Shown here: positions 22,983-37,000 of the stretch, piece by piece | Layout of the letters: every line of letters begins with the position of its first letter | Position numbering within the stretch: the first letter of the stretch is position 1 | DNA from: Anaeramoeba flamelloides | Taxonomy: Eukaryota; Metamonada; Anaeramoebidae | NCBI GenBank assembly: GCA_027625915.1 | Contig: JANTQA010000032.1 | Location: forward strand, 9,920,001-9,984,000 | Direction of reading: 5' to 3' | DNA: 64,000 nt | Program-made: the position numbers and the translations under genes | The notes under the pieces: model-generated | What the model saw: only the letters and a program-made list of their open reading frames with translations | Told to the model about the DNA's origin: nothing | Database searches by the model: none

Positions 22983-25979
22983 ATTAAAGAAAATAAATAT
23001 AATTTTGTAAATAAGAGAATACAATTTTGATTTTAAATTTGTTTGAATATGATGAATAAAGCCTTAAAATTGGAAGAAAGAAATGTATTATTTTATCTTT
23101 TTACTCTGTATTTAACTTATAGGGATTTTCGGAATTTATATTACCAAAAAAATTAAAAAAAAAAAAATCAAATAAAGATCATTATTCTGATTTAATATAT
23201 ATCTAGAAATTAAAAACACTAATAAAAAATAAAAAGATATTAATCCATGTTTTTAGATCTGATTTTTTAACCCGACCTTTTTTCACTGATTTATACAACA
23301 CATTTTATATTGAGGAAAACTTTTTTAGAATTTGTTTTGTATAAAAGATATTATTTATGTTCTTTTCGGAAATACAGTTTTTTGAGATTTTTTTTTATAA
23401 AAATAAATTCTCAAGTTAAAATGATAAACAAACAAAAAAATATATGCTGATAATACTAATTCAAGACCCCCCCCCAAAAAAAAAAAAAAAAAAAAAAAAA
23501 ATGAGAAAGAACAATTTTTTATAAAAAGATTCAAGAGAAAAACCATTTGTTTTAGAATAGTAAAATTAAGTGAAAAAGAAGACATGATTTAATTTACTTG
23601 TATCTGTAAAGGAATTTTTAATTAAAACTAGAAAACCTATAAAAATTGAAACATATTGAAAAATTACTAAACTTAGAAAAAGAAATCCAAAAAACTAAAT
23701 AAAGAAAGTCAAAAGCATCATTTTATTGTTTTGTTTTAATTCTTATGAATTAAAATACTTTCTGAATTAATGTACTTGTCATTTAAACAAACCATCTATT
23801 TTACAATTTTATTCCTTAATTGATTTTGGAATTTCTGAACCAAAATTCATATTCTCCAAAAATATTCCCTGAAAAAACCACTGATCTTGAAAATTTAAAC
23901 ATTAAAAGTTTATTTCTAAATTTTTATTTAGAAATTTTTGTTATACAAAAAAGTTGTGGTAAAATCTCAATTAACTGATATTAATACAATGTTTTTAATT
24001 AATTTCAAAAGAACTTATAAAGTTTAGAATTTATCTATTTAAGAAAATTCAACTTTTATTGAAAGTAAAACCTCTGGGTCAACAAAAAAAGAGATTTTTG
24101 AATATAGATTTGTTTTTTTTATAAGTTTATATATCAAAATTTCAAATCAAATTAAAGCGAATAAAGTGTTTATTAAGGGTAATTTTATCCTAAGGAACAC
24201 TATTGATATTACATTAAAAAAATTTATTGTTGAAAAAACATTTATTTGATAATATTACTTATTTTCAAACTTCCGTTTTCCTTATAAAAGTGGAAGCCAT
24301 TTCATGTGTTAATCCAAATAGATACTGGGAGTATATTGAAAGGTAAAAGTGATTTTATTATTTTTAAACGAGTTGATATAAACAAGGAATGAAGATAGAT
24401 AATCAATATTGTAAACAAATCGATTTTCTTTTATTATATAGTGGATTGTAAATTATGAATTATTTCAAAAGTCTTGATTTAGAAATCTTAATTTTATATT
24501 TCTATTTAGTTTTTTTATCATGAGAATATATCAACTTTAAAAACTAAATCTAATCAAAATATATGATTATTGCCGTTTGAAAAAAGTTCCGACTTTGATA
24601 AAAACTTATTCTAGTTTTCGATTTGTCAATAATGAAAACCTTTTCACAATTAAAACCCTGTCCCAATTTTCTGTTTTAAAAAAAGTTAGGGGACCAACCT
24701 TTAAAGGGAGGACAGAGATGGAGTCTAAAGGAAATACCTTTTTATTTTTTATAACAATCCCCAATTATTAAAACAGTATATTTCAAAAAAGTTTTAATTC
24801 TTGCAGTGTCTGAAAAAAAAAAAAAAGTCCACACTTTTTTAAACTGGTTGTACAATACTATTTGTAGCAAAATAAATGGAACAAATTTTTTATTCAGCTT
24901 TCCAAAAAGAGACTTTCTAAAGTTCTGTATAATTTCAAAATTTTAAATCGAAAAAAAGAAGCTAGGAATATTAATTTTCCCTATAGAAGTGAGTATACTT
25001 TTTTGGTTTATTTTAATTATTGAGATGGGATTATTTTGGAAAGCTGAATGAAAATTACGATCTTTTTATTTTGTAATTAATAGTTTTCTTCATTTGAATA
25101 AATGCTTGAAAATTTTTTTTTTATATTTTTCAAATGAGAAATTTTTTTTAACCTTTGATATGAAAAAAGCATTTTGTTGGTTTAAATGTTAAGAAATTTC
25201 CAAAATTCATTGAGGGTAATATTCTTTTAAAAGAAATGCTTGTAAAAGAGGATATTATTGTCCAAAAATATAAATTGATCCAAAAATTGTGTTGAATTTA
25301 TCTATAATTTTCAAATGAATTTAGTTTTGCCCATTCTAAAAAAGAGGAATTTCTGTTATAAAAAATAAATCAGACACTTTTTTTCTCAAACAATTGTATT
25401 TTATTTATTGTATTTTTCTAAAATATTTTTTTACAAAATATCAATAAAATCAAAATTTTTCCTAACTGAGATTCGAATTAGAAAAGGGAAATAATTTTCA
25501 CTTCATTCGCATAATTTTTCTTTTATAAATACAGTTCTCAAAGAAGTAAGTTCTAACTTTCTTTCTATTTATAAAAGAATTGAAATAGGATAATAAAGTG
25601 AAAATTTTTCCGATGTAAAATTCAAATACTAGTAATTCTTTTTTTAACAAATTTTTTGGAGGGTATAGAACTTGAGAACATGAAAATAATTTTGAACAAA
25701 CAATCACGTCTTTCAATTTCAGAGATTGAAGTGGTGTTGTTAATCCATAAAGAAAAAAAAATAATTAATTTCAGAACCTTGGTTCCGTCCCATCTTTTTG
25801 GTATAGTGATCGAAATTCTTCTGTAACTTAAAAAAGAAAACCAGAATACATTTGTTATTCTCTCATTTGGATTTGTACATTTTCTCTCTGTTTTTATGAT
25901 TTCTGACAAAAATTGTTTATTCCAATCATTTTTTGCTTGTTTGTTATTTTTTCAATAAATTTGTTGGTGTTGGATTAAA

Positions 25980-27762
25980 ATGCTCAAAAATCAAACAAAG
26001 AAAAAAAGCCACGTAAACACTTTTTTAGAAATGGAACCTTTAACAATTTTCCAAGCACTTCAAATGTCTTCTGATGTTGTCTTGGTTGAAATTTATTCGA
26101 TTTTATCTACGCTTATAAGTTATCGTTCTGATGATCATCTCTCACAAATTAGTGGTGCAATGGAATTATTAAATTATTTGGCAAAACAACACTCCTTACT
26201 CCATGGTTTCTATCTTTTGTTTTTTAGTCTTTTTTCCTTTCAGTTTGGAACAATTTAGAAAAACAAAAACCAAATTACAAAAAACAAAATGAAGAGAGGA
26301 TCAAAAAACTTTCGAATTGGATACTGTTTCAGTCAAAAAAAAAACTAAAAAAAAAAAATGTTGTACACAAATCAAACTAAAAGAAACAAATTTGTTCCAC
26401 AACAAACTCGATCCCTAAATTAAAATAACTTCAATTCTCATCAAAACCATTTCTTGGAATAAAAATATTCCAAAATCTAATCAAAAAAAAAAAAAAAAAA
26501 AAAAAAAAAGAAAAACAATCTTTTCAAAAATAATACACACTTTAAGGTTGCCTTTTGTTTTTGAAAGGAACTTCTTCTTTGTTAATGTATTTTTTTTCAA
26601 GTTTATTAATCCAAACTTTGCTCCATTTTTTTCTTTTTTAATAAAAAACAATAAAAACAAATAAAACCCTTCCAAATAAACAAAAAAAAAAAAAAAATAA
26701 AAAAGATCTGGAACAAATTCAATGGCACCAATTTATTATTCTCCATCCTGTCCTTGAGTCCGTTTTACAATCACTAAGGGACGCCCAACTCTTGATCAGC
26801 ATTACAAATCCGAATTCCAAAAAAATCAAAATCGGAAACAAAAAGTACACCAAAACCGAGATCTATCGTGAGTTACACAAGATCATTGACAAAAAGTTTA
26901 CAGAGCTCCATAGTACGCGTGTCGAACAGGACGATGACTTTTTTGGGTTTGAGTCCATTGACGACGAAACCTTTTTCAAATCGGAAATTGAAGACAACAA
27001 TGTCTATGAGGATGAAAACGGGTACAATGGCAATTTCCATCTTAAGGAAAAAAGGAAAGAGATCCTTGAATTTGAAACGCTTAATGGGATCGGCACGGGG
27101 AAGCCTGATCCCTTGGTGGTCATCCCCGAGCCCAATATTATGAATGGGGAGTTTCGCACATTTGGCGAGGCATTAAGGCACGCCAAAAATGGCGACATTA
27201 TTTTGATTTACCCTGGGACCTATTACGAAACGATTGACGTGAATGTGCCTGTCACGTTTATTGGGTATGGTGATCCTGGCCAATGCGAAATCCATGGGGT
27301 GGACAAATACACGATCTCCATTAACTGCTCGGGATGTAAATTCAAGAACTTGATGATCCACTTGCCTGCCGAGGGCGTGAGGAAGGTTCTAGAAAATTAC
27401 ACTGTCGAGATCCGTTCTGGTAAAACGGAAATGAATTATTGCTGCGTTTCTTCTCAGTCGAGGAGGGGGGGCTGTATTAAGGTTTATGACGGCGCTAGCC
27501 TGTATTTGAACGACTTTGAGTGCCGAGAATCTGGATCAAATGGGATAAAGTTTTGTGAAGGCTCTTCTGGTGAAATAAATAATGGCGCCATTGTCCTTAA
27601 TAAAGGGGTGGGATTAATTATTTCTACAGGTAAAACAATGCTCATTAATACAAATAACAATATCGACAACAACGACATCGACGAAGACTACGACGACGGC
27701 GACGATGAAGACGATGAAGACGATGATGATGATGATGACAACAACAGCAACAATAACAGAAG

Positions 27763-27795
<33 letters not shown>

Positions 27796-29593
27796 CAACG
27801 AAGAAGACAAAGGCAATAATAATAACAAGAATAAGAATAAAAATAAAAAAGAAAATAATAAAAAAATTCATCAGCTTAAAAAAAACTTTGTCCTAGTCCG
27901 AAACACTACAATAAAAAAAAACCAATCGAAGGGTGTTTTAATAACAAACTCTTCAAATCCATATTTTGACAATTGTATCATTAAAAAAAATAAGCATGGT
28001 GGGATAGTAATCAAATCACGCTCAAAGCCAACATTTACTGAATGTACTATTTCCAATATGCTAAGTGTTGGCATTTGGGTCAATTCTGGAGGAGGAGGCA
28101 AATTTTTAAAATGTCGGATTCACAACAATAAAAAAGTCGGGATTGAATTGACTGGGACTTGCACGAACCCGGCATTTAAAAATTGCCACATCTATGGTAA
28201 CGAATCGAGTGGCGTCTTTATCCACAATAAGGCGTCTGGGATTTTCAAGGAGTGCAATGTCTATGACAATACGCTCACGGGTGTCACCATTGTCGATCAA
28301 AGTGATCCGAATTTTGTGAAATGCAATATTTACAATGGGAAATCTGGCGGCATTTGGTGCTATGACCATGCGTACGGGAGCTTCCAAGATTGCCGCATTT
28401 TCAACAACAAATGCGCGGGCATTGAATTAAAGACAAGCTCAAATACCATTTTCAGGAACAACATCATTGAAAGGGGCAAGGCCATTGCCATATATGTGCA
28501 TGACAAGGGGAAGGGCATTTTTGAAAACAACATCATCAAGGAATACAACCAATTGGCGATTGTGATCAAGTCGCAGGCGAACCCGACCTTCACGAAAAAT
28601 GAGATCTACAACAACAAGGGCACCGGCGTCACCATTTTCAAGGAGGGGCAGGGGTACTTTGAAAACAACAAAATCCACAACAATGGCGAGTTCAATGTCG
28701 AAATCACCGACAATTCAAGGCCCACGTTCATTAAGAACACCTTTTACGATTCCAAGCTTTCTTCAATAGTCATTGGCAAACAATCGAAGCCCCTGTTTAA
28801 TGGCAACCAAGTCTACTCTGCCGAGAACCATGGCTTTATCATCAGGGAGTCGGCGAACCCGACCCTCAGGAAAAATGACATCCATCACAACAAATTCACG
28901 GGGATCATTTGCTATGACAAATGCACGGGGTTTATCGAGGCAAACAATATACACAACAATTACAAGGCGGGAGTGGAAATATCCTTCCAGGGGAACCCCA
29001 TTCTCCTGGGGAACAGAATTAGCGACAATTTGTTTGCCGGGGTCACGGTGCACACCTACGGCAGGGGGCAACTCACCGGGAACGACATCTATGGCAACCG
29101 TTCCTTCGGTATTGGTATAAGGACCTTCGGCGACCCCTATATTAAAAGCACACAGATACACCACCACGAGCGCGGCACGGGTGTCTTCATTTTCAACCGC
29201 GGCAGCGGAACATTTGAATCTTGTACAATTTTTTCAAACGGAAAGGTGGGCATTGAAATTAAATCAAAATCAAACCCCACCTTTCTTAATTGTGTTATCA
29301 AAGATCATAATAAATCTGGACTGGTTTATGTTCATTACCACGGCAAGGGCTGGTTTAAACACTGCAAAATTTTAAATTCTCCCTCAATAGGGATCGAAAT
29401 AAAAACTAAAGGTCAACCTAGATTGCTCGGCAATATTATCCAAAACTGTAAATGCGGGATATGGATACACGATAAAGCTGGCGGCGTCATCAAGGATAAC
29501 CAATTAATAGATAATAAAGAAGGCGGGATTGTAATGGAAAGAGGCAGTAAACCTTATATAGTAAACAACCCAATCATTAAAAATGAAAAATAA
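25980..29593 (+). CDS. Large right-handed beta-helix repeat protein (FBXO11-like CASH fold)
   Basis: Exons 25980-26205 and 26706-29593 (intron 500 nt, GTTTCT..AAAAAG, split Asp codon) give 1,037 residues. Residues 1-110 are helical with no F-box or signal peptide that I can see, so the protein is probably intracellular. Residues 223-275 have the typical beta-helix entry (GEALRHAKNGDIILIYPGTY). The helix is interrupted at about 391-465 by an Asn/Asp/Lys-rich insert with poly-Asp and poly-Lys. From about 470 to 1,030 roughly two dozen coils of about 23 residues follow, of the form GIxIxxxSxPxFxxCxIxxN alternating with GVxIxxxGxGxFxxCxI. In FBXO11 and relatives this fold recognises partner proteins; many related proteins bind carbohydrate. 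No catalytic pectinase residues can be assigned. The coil-coding DNA is far more GC-rich than anything around it. Confidence 0.88.
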
Positions 29594-30104
29594 TGTGAAA
29601 ATTTTGTCTTGTATTTGCCAATTTCCTTTTTTTACTTTTACTTTTCCTTTTTTTTTTTTTTGATATTATGCTTTTGCAATTTGTGTTTTTTAAAATTTTT
29701 GTTTTTTAACATTTTTGTTTTTTTACTTTTGTTTTTTTACTTTTGTTTTTTTATTTTTTTTTATTCTGAAATATTAATTTTTCATAAATTTTTATATTGT
29801 ATTTTTTGATTCTCTTTTATTGATTGATTATATGTTTTTTATTTTGGTTTTTTATCATATTTATTTGATTAATTACATTTTTTTTGAAAATTGGTTATTG
29901 AGAAAATTATCTTTTAATTAATCTGCGATTTGTAACGATTGAAAGATGATCTTTTATTCAAATATGTTTAAAAGCATTTAACGTTAATCGTGGAATTAAT
30001 TTATTGAGAGACAGACTTTTTTTTGGATATTCTTTAAACGTTTTAAAAGTTTGTTAATTTTTTATTTGATATTATTAATGAATTAAGAAGAATTCAAGAA
30101 AAAA

Positions 30105-30545
30105 AACTTAGGCACTCTACAACACTTTTCGTTAGGTTTTTATTAATTTTTGTTTTGATTAGAAAAATAATAGATTATCGAAACAAAAACAAAAAGTAAA
30201 AAAAAACTAAGTTTAGTTTTTATTGAGTTTTCTGTTTATTTGTAAAATTAATAGATTTTTGTTAGGTTTTTTTGAGTTTTCTATTTATTTCGAAAATCAA
30301 GAGATTTTCTATTTATTTCAAAAACCCAAAAAAACCTAGAACACTTCAAAAATAAAATAGAAAACCTCAAAAAAACCTAGAACACTTCACAAATAAAATA
30401 GTAAATCTCAAGAAAGGGCCCGTTAGTTTTTTTTTTTTTTGACTTTTAGAAGAAATTAAAAGAAATTTTATTAAATTTTCCATTCAAGTAAAAAATTAAA
30501 AAAAAAAAAAATAGGCACTATACAGCACTCTGAGGCACTTGAAGG
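30105..30545. repeat. Cluster of short palindromes, GTTAGGTTTTTxTGAG / CCTAGAACACTTC type
   Basis: Several head-to-head hairpins follow one another: TTAGGTTTTTTTGAGTTTTC on one side and AAAAAAACCTAGAACACTTC on the other, with GGCACTCTACAACACTTTTC at the edges. The same motifs occur inside 35960-36745, 39985-40345, 47625-47760 and 54360-54720, so this is a high-copy foldback family. Confidence 0.7.
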
Positions 30546-31238
30546 CACTTCCTGAAAATTAAAGTCATTTCTAGAGTTTATTTTTTATAATTGCTAGGAT
30601 GTTTTCAAGATAATAACACATATTATTGTTTTTATTTAAAAAACAGAAAGAAAAAAAAATTATGTTGGAACAAAGACAGAAAAAGATCAAGAAAAGTAAG
30701 ATATTAAAGACAAGGATAAATTTTCAATAAAAAATATCAAAATTGTAAAAGTTTTTTACGATTTCTTTTATTTAAGAGAAGTTAACTTTATATCCCTTAG
30801 AACCCCAAATATACTAATTTCCTTTGAAACAAAAATTTTAATTTCAATTAGTTTCAGCGGATTATAATATATAGAAGTTATAAAAAATTATCTTTGAAAG
30901 AAAATTTTATAATTAAAAATTGTGTAGTTACATATATTAAAAAAATAGCTTGTAATAAAGATTTCAACATTTCGAAATTTTTTCTTGGTTATTGTGATTT
31001 TATGATTTTTCCATCAAAATTTTGTCAAATAATAATTTTTTATTTTTTATTGAAAAGATTGTCGACATATCAAAAGTTCTTAGTTTTAATGATTAAAACT
31101 GATCATACTTTACTGGATTTTTTTTTGGGGAACTTTATACCCCAAAATTACCTAAATATTTAATAAATAATTTATTCATTGCAAAGATATGTTTTATTAT
31201 CACATAAAAAATTTATTTTATCCATTTATTACCATTCA

Positions 31239-31242
31239 ATGG

Positions 31243-31270
<28 letters not shown>
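31239..31270. repeat. (TA)n microsatellite
   Basis: An uninterrupted alternating TA run of about 16 units. Confidence 0.9.
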
Positions 31271-31273
<3 letters not shown>

Positions 31274-33094
31274 TCTAAATAATTTGGTAATAGAAAAAAA
31301 TATAAATTAAATTTTATTAAAAATTATATTTTTTTCATTGGAAAATTTGGAAATTTTTTCAATAAGAAATTTTTTTAAATTTAAATGATTTGGAAAATAG
31401 TTCGAGTAAGATTGATAAAAGATTTTTTTTTCTAATTTTCACTATTTTTTTTAATAATTGAATTTTAAAAATCAAAGACATAAAATAAACAATATTATTG
31501 TTTATTAGAACATAGATCAAAAATTATTTTACGAAGATCTATATTAATTTAGATTGAGAAATTCAAATTTTGCAAATATCTTTTTCAAATTTTAACAAAT
31601 AACAAAATTCAAAAAAAATTGATTTTTGGGCTTTGAAGATTATTTTATTATCTTTGAATATTATTTAAAAGTTATTTTTTATTTTGTATTTTTTATTTTT
31701 TTAATTATGGTTGATTACTTTATCTATTAAAAAGTTTTTATTTGTTAAATTCCGAAGCAATAAATGAAATTATTTAATACAATTTTTGTTTTTTTGTTTT
31801 TTCAAGTATTTACTATTACTTATTTAAAAGTAACAGATAAATTTTTAATAAATTTTAAATCATGGGGAAAATGAAATTGATTTCTTGAGCTAAAATAAAT
31901 AACTTTCGAAAAAAAATGAAAATTTCCCAGTAAATATATTTATTTATAATTATTATAATAATAATAAAATTAACAATGTTATTTGATAGTTATTATTAAT
32001 AAATCAATGTATAGAATTTTTAATTACTATTACAGTGATAAAATTTCTTATTTAAAATATTTAAATTCAAATTAAAAATCTTTAGGGAAAATGTAAAAAT
32101 GAATTTTTATTATTTTTCTTTTTCATTAACAAAAAAAATACAAAAACAGAACTACTTTATCCTTGAACTATTTTGACTTTTTATTATATTACAAATCCGG
32201 ATTAAAGACAAATAAAAAATAAATATATTAGTACCTAAATATAATAGTAAATATTTTAATTTAAACTTGATAAAATTTCGGCAAATCTGGGGTGAATTGA
32301 TATATTTCTTTTCCTCAAAAAAAAATGTAAAAATGGTTTGTTGGCTTGATTTAAAAAAAAAAGAAAAATGTATTTTTTTTGTCTGAAATAAAATAAATTC
32401 TTAGTTATTAATCCATCAAAATAATAATAGAGATTTCAACAAAAAAAAAACCACTTTAAAGGAAAAATAACTTCTTTCAGTTTGCCAATTACTTTTAGAT
32501 AAAGAAAAAGAGTAAACATTCCAATATTTTGTGCAAAAGATAAAAAAACAAAAATTATTGTATGTAATTATAAAATCTATTTAAAAACTAATTTTGACTA
32601 ATTCTGAACTCAAATAATAGGATTTTACACTAATTCTTTTTTTTTCATTTTGTAACTTGAAAAAAACATTTTTTTTGAATTTTATTTGAAAGGTAACAAA
32701 AAATAATATTTTCTGAACTTTTAAGAATTTATTTTACAATTGAGTAACTTTTCCAAAAAAAAGTTTATCTTTCTCAATTTTATTGATTTAAAGTTGAATT
32801 TTCAACAAATCAAATATAACTGATGAATTGAACATTTTTTATTTTTGTTGAAATTTAAAAAGCGAAATTCTAAATAAAAAAAAATCAAAAAAAGTTGTTT
32901 AGTGAAACACTCAATGTAATATTCTATCATTCATTTTTTCACTAAAACTTATTAAACTTGTTTTTGACAAGTATTTTATGTATTCAGTTACCCGAATTGC
33001 CTTTTAAATCGAAAAAAGAAAAAGAGAATAAAGGAAAACCAAAAAATAAAAAATAATTGCTAATAAGTAAACCTTTGATAAATTAAAAATTAGA

Positions 33095-33722
33095 CAAGTT
33101 TAGGAATGGGAAAATTAATTTTGGATTCAAATGTTGGCCCACCAGATGTTAATATATTGACTCCAACTATCAAAGAAAAAACTTGTAAAAATAAAATAAA
33201 TTTAAAATTAATTTGTTCATTAATTCAATAATCCAATTGTTTTTACTTAGTATATATATATATTTCTTTCAAGTTTATATTCTAACAAGTTTTATTTTGG
33301 CATCTAGTATATTTTTTTCTATAATTTTTCACAATGACACGAAAAAAAAATGAATTTTCCTTACTTTAATGAAACATCATTTCAATCGACCTATTACTAA
33401 TTTACAATCGATAAATGAGAAAAATCTTCATTTAGATTTGTAAAAAATCAATAAGAATTAAAGACCAATAACTCTACAATTAAAAGTTTTATGAAATTAA
33501 TGAAATTAATTTTTTTAAAAATTTTTCATATCCTTTAAAGGGTTTTTTCAACCATAAGAGGACAAATAGAATATAAATATAACATATTTTATAAGAACAT
33601 CCAAATAATTGATTTTGTAAAAATTAGTATTCAGAAACTAATTTTTTAAAATAATAATTAACCCAAAACAAAAAATAATAAAAATTTTGATAAAAAATAT
33701 TTTTGCCAAAAATCTCTGAATG
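33095..33722 (-). repeat. Dispersed repeat, inverted copy of 5740-6405
   Basis: The reverse complement follows the GH31-intron copy along most of its length, including the TTGGAGTCAATRTATYAACATTTG-like block around 33135-33175 and the CAATCGACCTATTACTAATT block at 33382-33401. It carries its own (TA)n insertion at 33250-33262. No reading frame is conserved. Confidence 0.7.
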
Positions 33723-34010
33723 TAAAAAAAAAATTAACAAAATTAAAAAAACTTATTACTTGTAATTTTTTAAATGTTTAAGATAATAGAATAAAAAAAA
33801 GCACTATTTAAAAATATTAACGAATAAATAAATAAAAGAATATATGTTCTGAAATATTAAGTACTTTAAAGTTTTTGAATTGTTTTTTTTTTTTTTTTTT
33901 TTTTTGTTTATTCTTGAATATTAGATTCAATATTTACTATAATTTTGAGTTGTGTATTAAAAATCTTTTTGATAAACCAAAAAAAATTTTTTTTTTTAGA
34001 ATTATCCAGA

Positions 34011-37000
34011 TTAATCTTCTTCTGATTCTTCTTGAAGAAATTCAAACATTGATAATTTTTCTTCAGCATAATCCCCATTTTGAATAATCCATTCGTGATT
34101 TAATGCATCCTCAACTGAAATACGTTTTCGTGGATCAACAATTAAAAATTTCCTAATTAAATCTTTAGCTATTGTTTGCATAATTAAATATATTTTTAAA
34201 TATAGAGAGACAATAAATATAATCCGATTTAATACAATTCAATAAATAAAAAAATAAAAAAAAATAAAAAAATAAGAAAATTCAAATAAAATAAAACAAA
34301 AAAATAAATAATATCAAACCAGATTCTGAAATGTTTTCCCATTCTTGGGATGGGAAATGAATTTTTCCTCTTTTGATTTTATTAAATAATACTGGCAAAT
34401 TTTCATCATAAAATGGTGCACATCCTGAAAGCAAGACATATAAAATAATTCCAGTTGACCAGACATCTACTTGTGGTCTATTAAATTGTGAATCAAATAA
34501 GCCAAGAAAAGGAAATAATAATAAAGAAAAAGAAAAATTAGTTTTTAAATTAATCAGTTAGTTTAAATAAATGGATTTGTTTTTTATAATAAAATGTAAT
34601 ATAAAATCTAAATTAATATTATTTTTTAAAGATAAATTTGTTGATCTTATATTATTTACTCCTTTTATAATTAAATTTGATTATTCTTTTTTTTTTGTAA
34701 AAAAAATAAATTATGATTTTTATTAAAAGTGATATTAGTTGAATTATTTTTATTAAATGCAATGTACATTTTGACAAAAAAAGTACCAATATAAAAAATC
34801 ATCTAGTTGAATAAAACTTTAAAATTGTTTCCATTATTTCATAAAAATCAGTGCTTTTGGGTTTAAAAGAAAGTCGGAAACGAGTTTTTGTTGTTTTCAA
34901 TAATATTTTTTTTTTTTTTTTTCAATTAGATCTTTAGATGATTTTTCGAAAATTAGCAAATATTTAAATTTTTTGATATTTTTATTATTTGTGCTTCAGG
35001 GGTTTGTCTGATGCATATATTTTAAAACCAATCTGAAAAAAACAAGAAAAATTTGATATAGATTCTAATTTAATAACTCAGTTTATATTAAAAAGTTGGG
35101 ACAGAAAAAATTGAAAAGAAAAAAATAAATTAATCCTTTTTTGAATGAAAGAATGAAATGAACATAGTTGTTTATATTGGCTATAATCATTAATTTTTAA
35201 TTTGTTGATATTATTTGGATATTTTGACAATTTTATAATTTAAAAATAATTGTAAAGGTTTATTTTTTGTTTTTTTAATTTTCTTAGTTTATTTTAAATA
35301 TTTCTTTTAACCTTTTGAAAGTGTGATTCTCAAATCAAAATAAATCTGATTTTTTTTTTTTTTTTTCATTAATAACATTATTTATTTATTTCTTATGTTA
35401 TGTCTAAAAAAGGTTCTGAGTCTTAAAACGTTATTAATTGAATTCATAATTAATATTAATACCATAATTAAAATTATTTGATTCTTTTATCCATGAAATA
35501 TTAAAAGGGTTTACACTTGTGGGTTATTACAAAAAAAAAGTACAATCAAAAATTCAGATTTCAGAAAAAAATTCACAGAAATCACATTAGTCACAGAAAC
35601 CAAACACGATTATGAAAAAATTTTTTTTAAAAAAAAATAAATATTTGTTAATTTTTTACTTTTTGATAACCTCACTTATAATAAAAACTATTGGTTAATA
35701 AAAGATCTTGCGAAAAAAATTATTTTTTGAGGTAATTTACTTTTTTGGTTGTCAAATCCAATTTTTCAGGTTCTAGAAAGATTTTTTTCAAATTTAATAG
35801 CAAAAAATTTGAATATTTTTTTTTTAATTACAGTTAAGAGGTTATTTTATCATAAATTTTAAAATCATTTTAATTTTAATAAATATCTTTCAAATAGATA
35901 ACCAATTATTTGGACTATTAAAGAATAATTTATTGATTTAAATTGAAAAAAATACTTTTTTTTTGATTTTTCCGTTAGGTTTTTTTTAATTTTTGAAATA
36001 AACCGAAAATCTATTAAAATTTTCGGTTTATTCCAAAAAGCAAAAAAAAACTAGGACACTTTTCATTAGGTTTTCCAGAATTTTAAAAGAATATAGAAAA
36101 ATCCTTGATTTTTCTCTATTCTTTTGAAATCTCAAGAAAACCTAGGCACTCAACGGCACTCAACGGCACTTGACGGATACTTTCGTTAGTTTTTTTTTAA
36201 TTTTTGAAATAAACCGAAAATTAAATAAATTTTCGGTTTATTTCAAAAAGTAAAAAAAATCGTTGTTATCTTTTTCAGAATTTAAAAGAATTGTGGAAAA
36301 TCAAAGATTTTACTCTATTCTTTTGAATTGTGAAAATACGTATTTATCTTTTCTTGAGTCTTCCGATTATTTGTAAAATCGGTATATTTTTGTTAGGTTT
36401 TTTTGAGTTTTTTATTTATTTGGAAAATCAATAGATTTTCGTTAGGTTTTTTTTACTTTAGAAATAAACAGAAAATTTTAATAAATTTTCGGTTTATTTC
36501 TAAAGTAAAAAAAACCTAGAAGACTTCACAAATAAAACAGTAAACCTCAAGAAGACCTAGAACACTTAACAATTAAAACAGAAAACCTCAAGAAAACCTA
36601 GGCACTCTACAGCACTTGATGGACACCTTGGTTAGGTTTTCCAGAATTTCAAAGAATAGAGTAAAATTTATATGATTTTACTCAATTCTTTTAGATCCTG
36701 GAAAAGCTAGGACACGGCAATAATTATCATCGGGAATTTTTTTTCTCTATTTCATTTTTATTAGATTAATACAGCATTTTCAAAACTTTTCGTTATTATC
36801 TATCAAAGTAAATATCTCCAAGTTGAATTAAACTAAAATTCATTCTTCAGTTATTTTGGAATTTTTTACCCGAAAAAAAAACCTTTTTTTCTTGACAGGA
36901 GACTTTTAAAAAAGGTGTTTATACTAGTAACAATAAATGCAATAATCTCATGATTGTGAAGAACTGGAATGTTGGTTATATTGTGAATAAACTTTATTAA

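Larger units (their letters stand above)
19108..25979. other. Intergenic region upstream of the beta-helix gene
   Basis: No gene is supported over nearly 7 kb. It holds two TACAGTC-type MITEs (21720-21920 and 22784-22982), a foldback at 22096-22215, a C9/A-run at about 23466-23501, and a degenerate AAAAGTTTTAATT/CACTTTTTT patch at about 24575-24845. The minus-strand frame at 25622-25909 lacks an ATG and is not recognised. Confidence 0.55.
29594..34010. other. Intergenic region between two convergent genes
   Basis: The beta-helix gene and the kinase gene converge on this 4.4-kb stretch. It starts with T-rich tandem-like DNA (about 29690-29760, units of TTTTTGTTTTTTTAC) and holds a palindromic repeat cluster (30105-30545), a (TA)n tract (31239-31270), the inverted dispersed repeat copy (33095-33722) and a T22 run at about 33884. 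No gene is supported. Confidence 0.6.

Noticed and set aside
25622-25909. Minus-strand 95-codon frame upstream of the beta-helix gene
   Set aside because: No ATG start and no recognised motif; overlaps another minus-strand frame in the same AT-rich region.
28763-29167. Long minus-strand frame opposite the beta-helix gene
   Set aside because: Antisense shadow: the GC-rich repeated coils lack stops on the other strand, and the plus-strand frame has clear domain periodicity.
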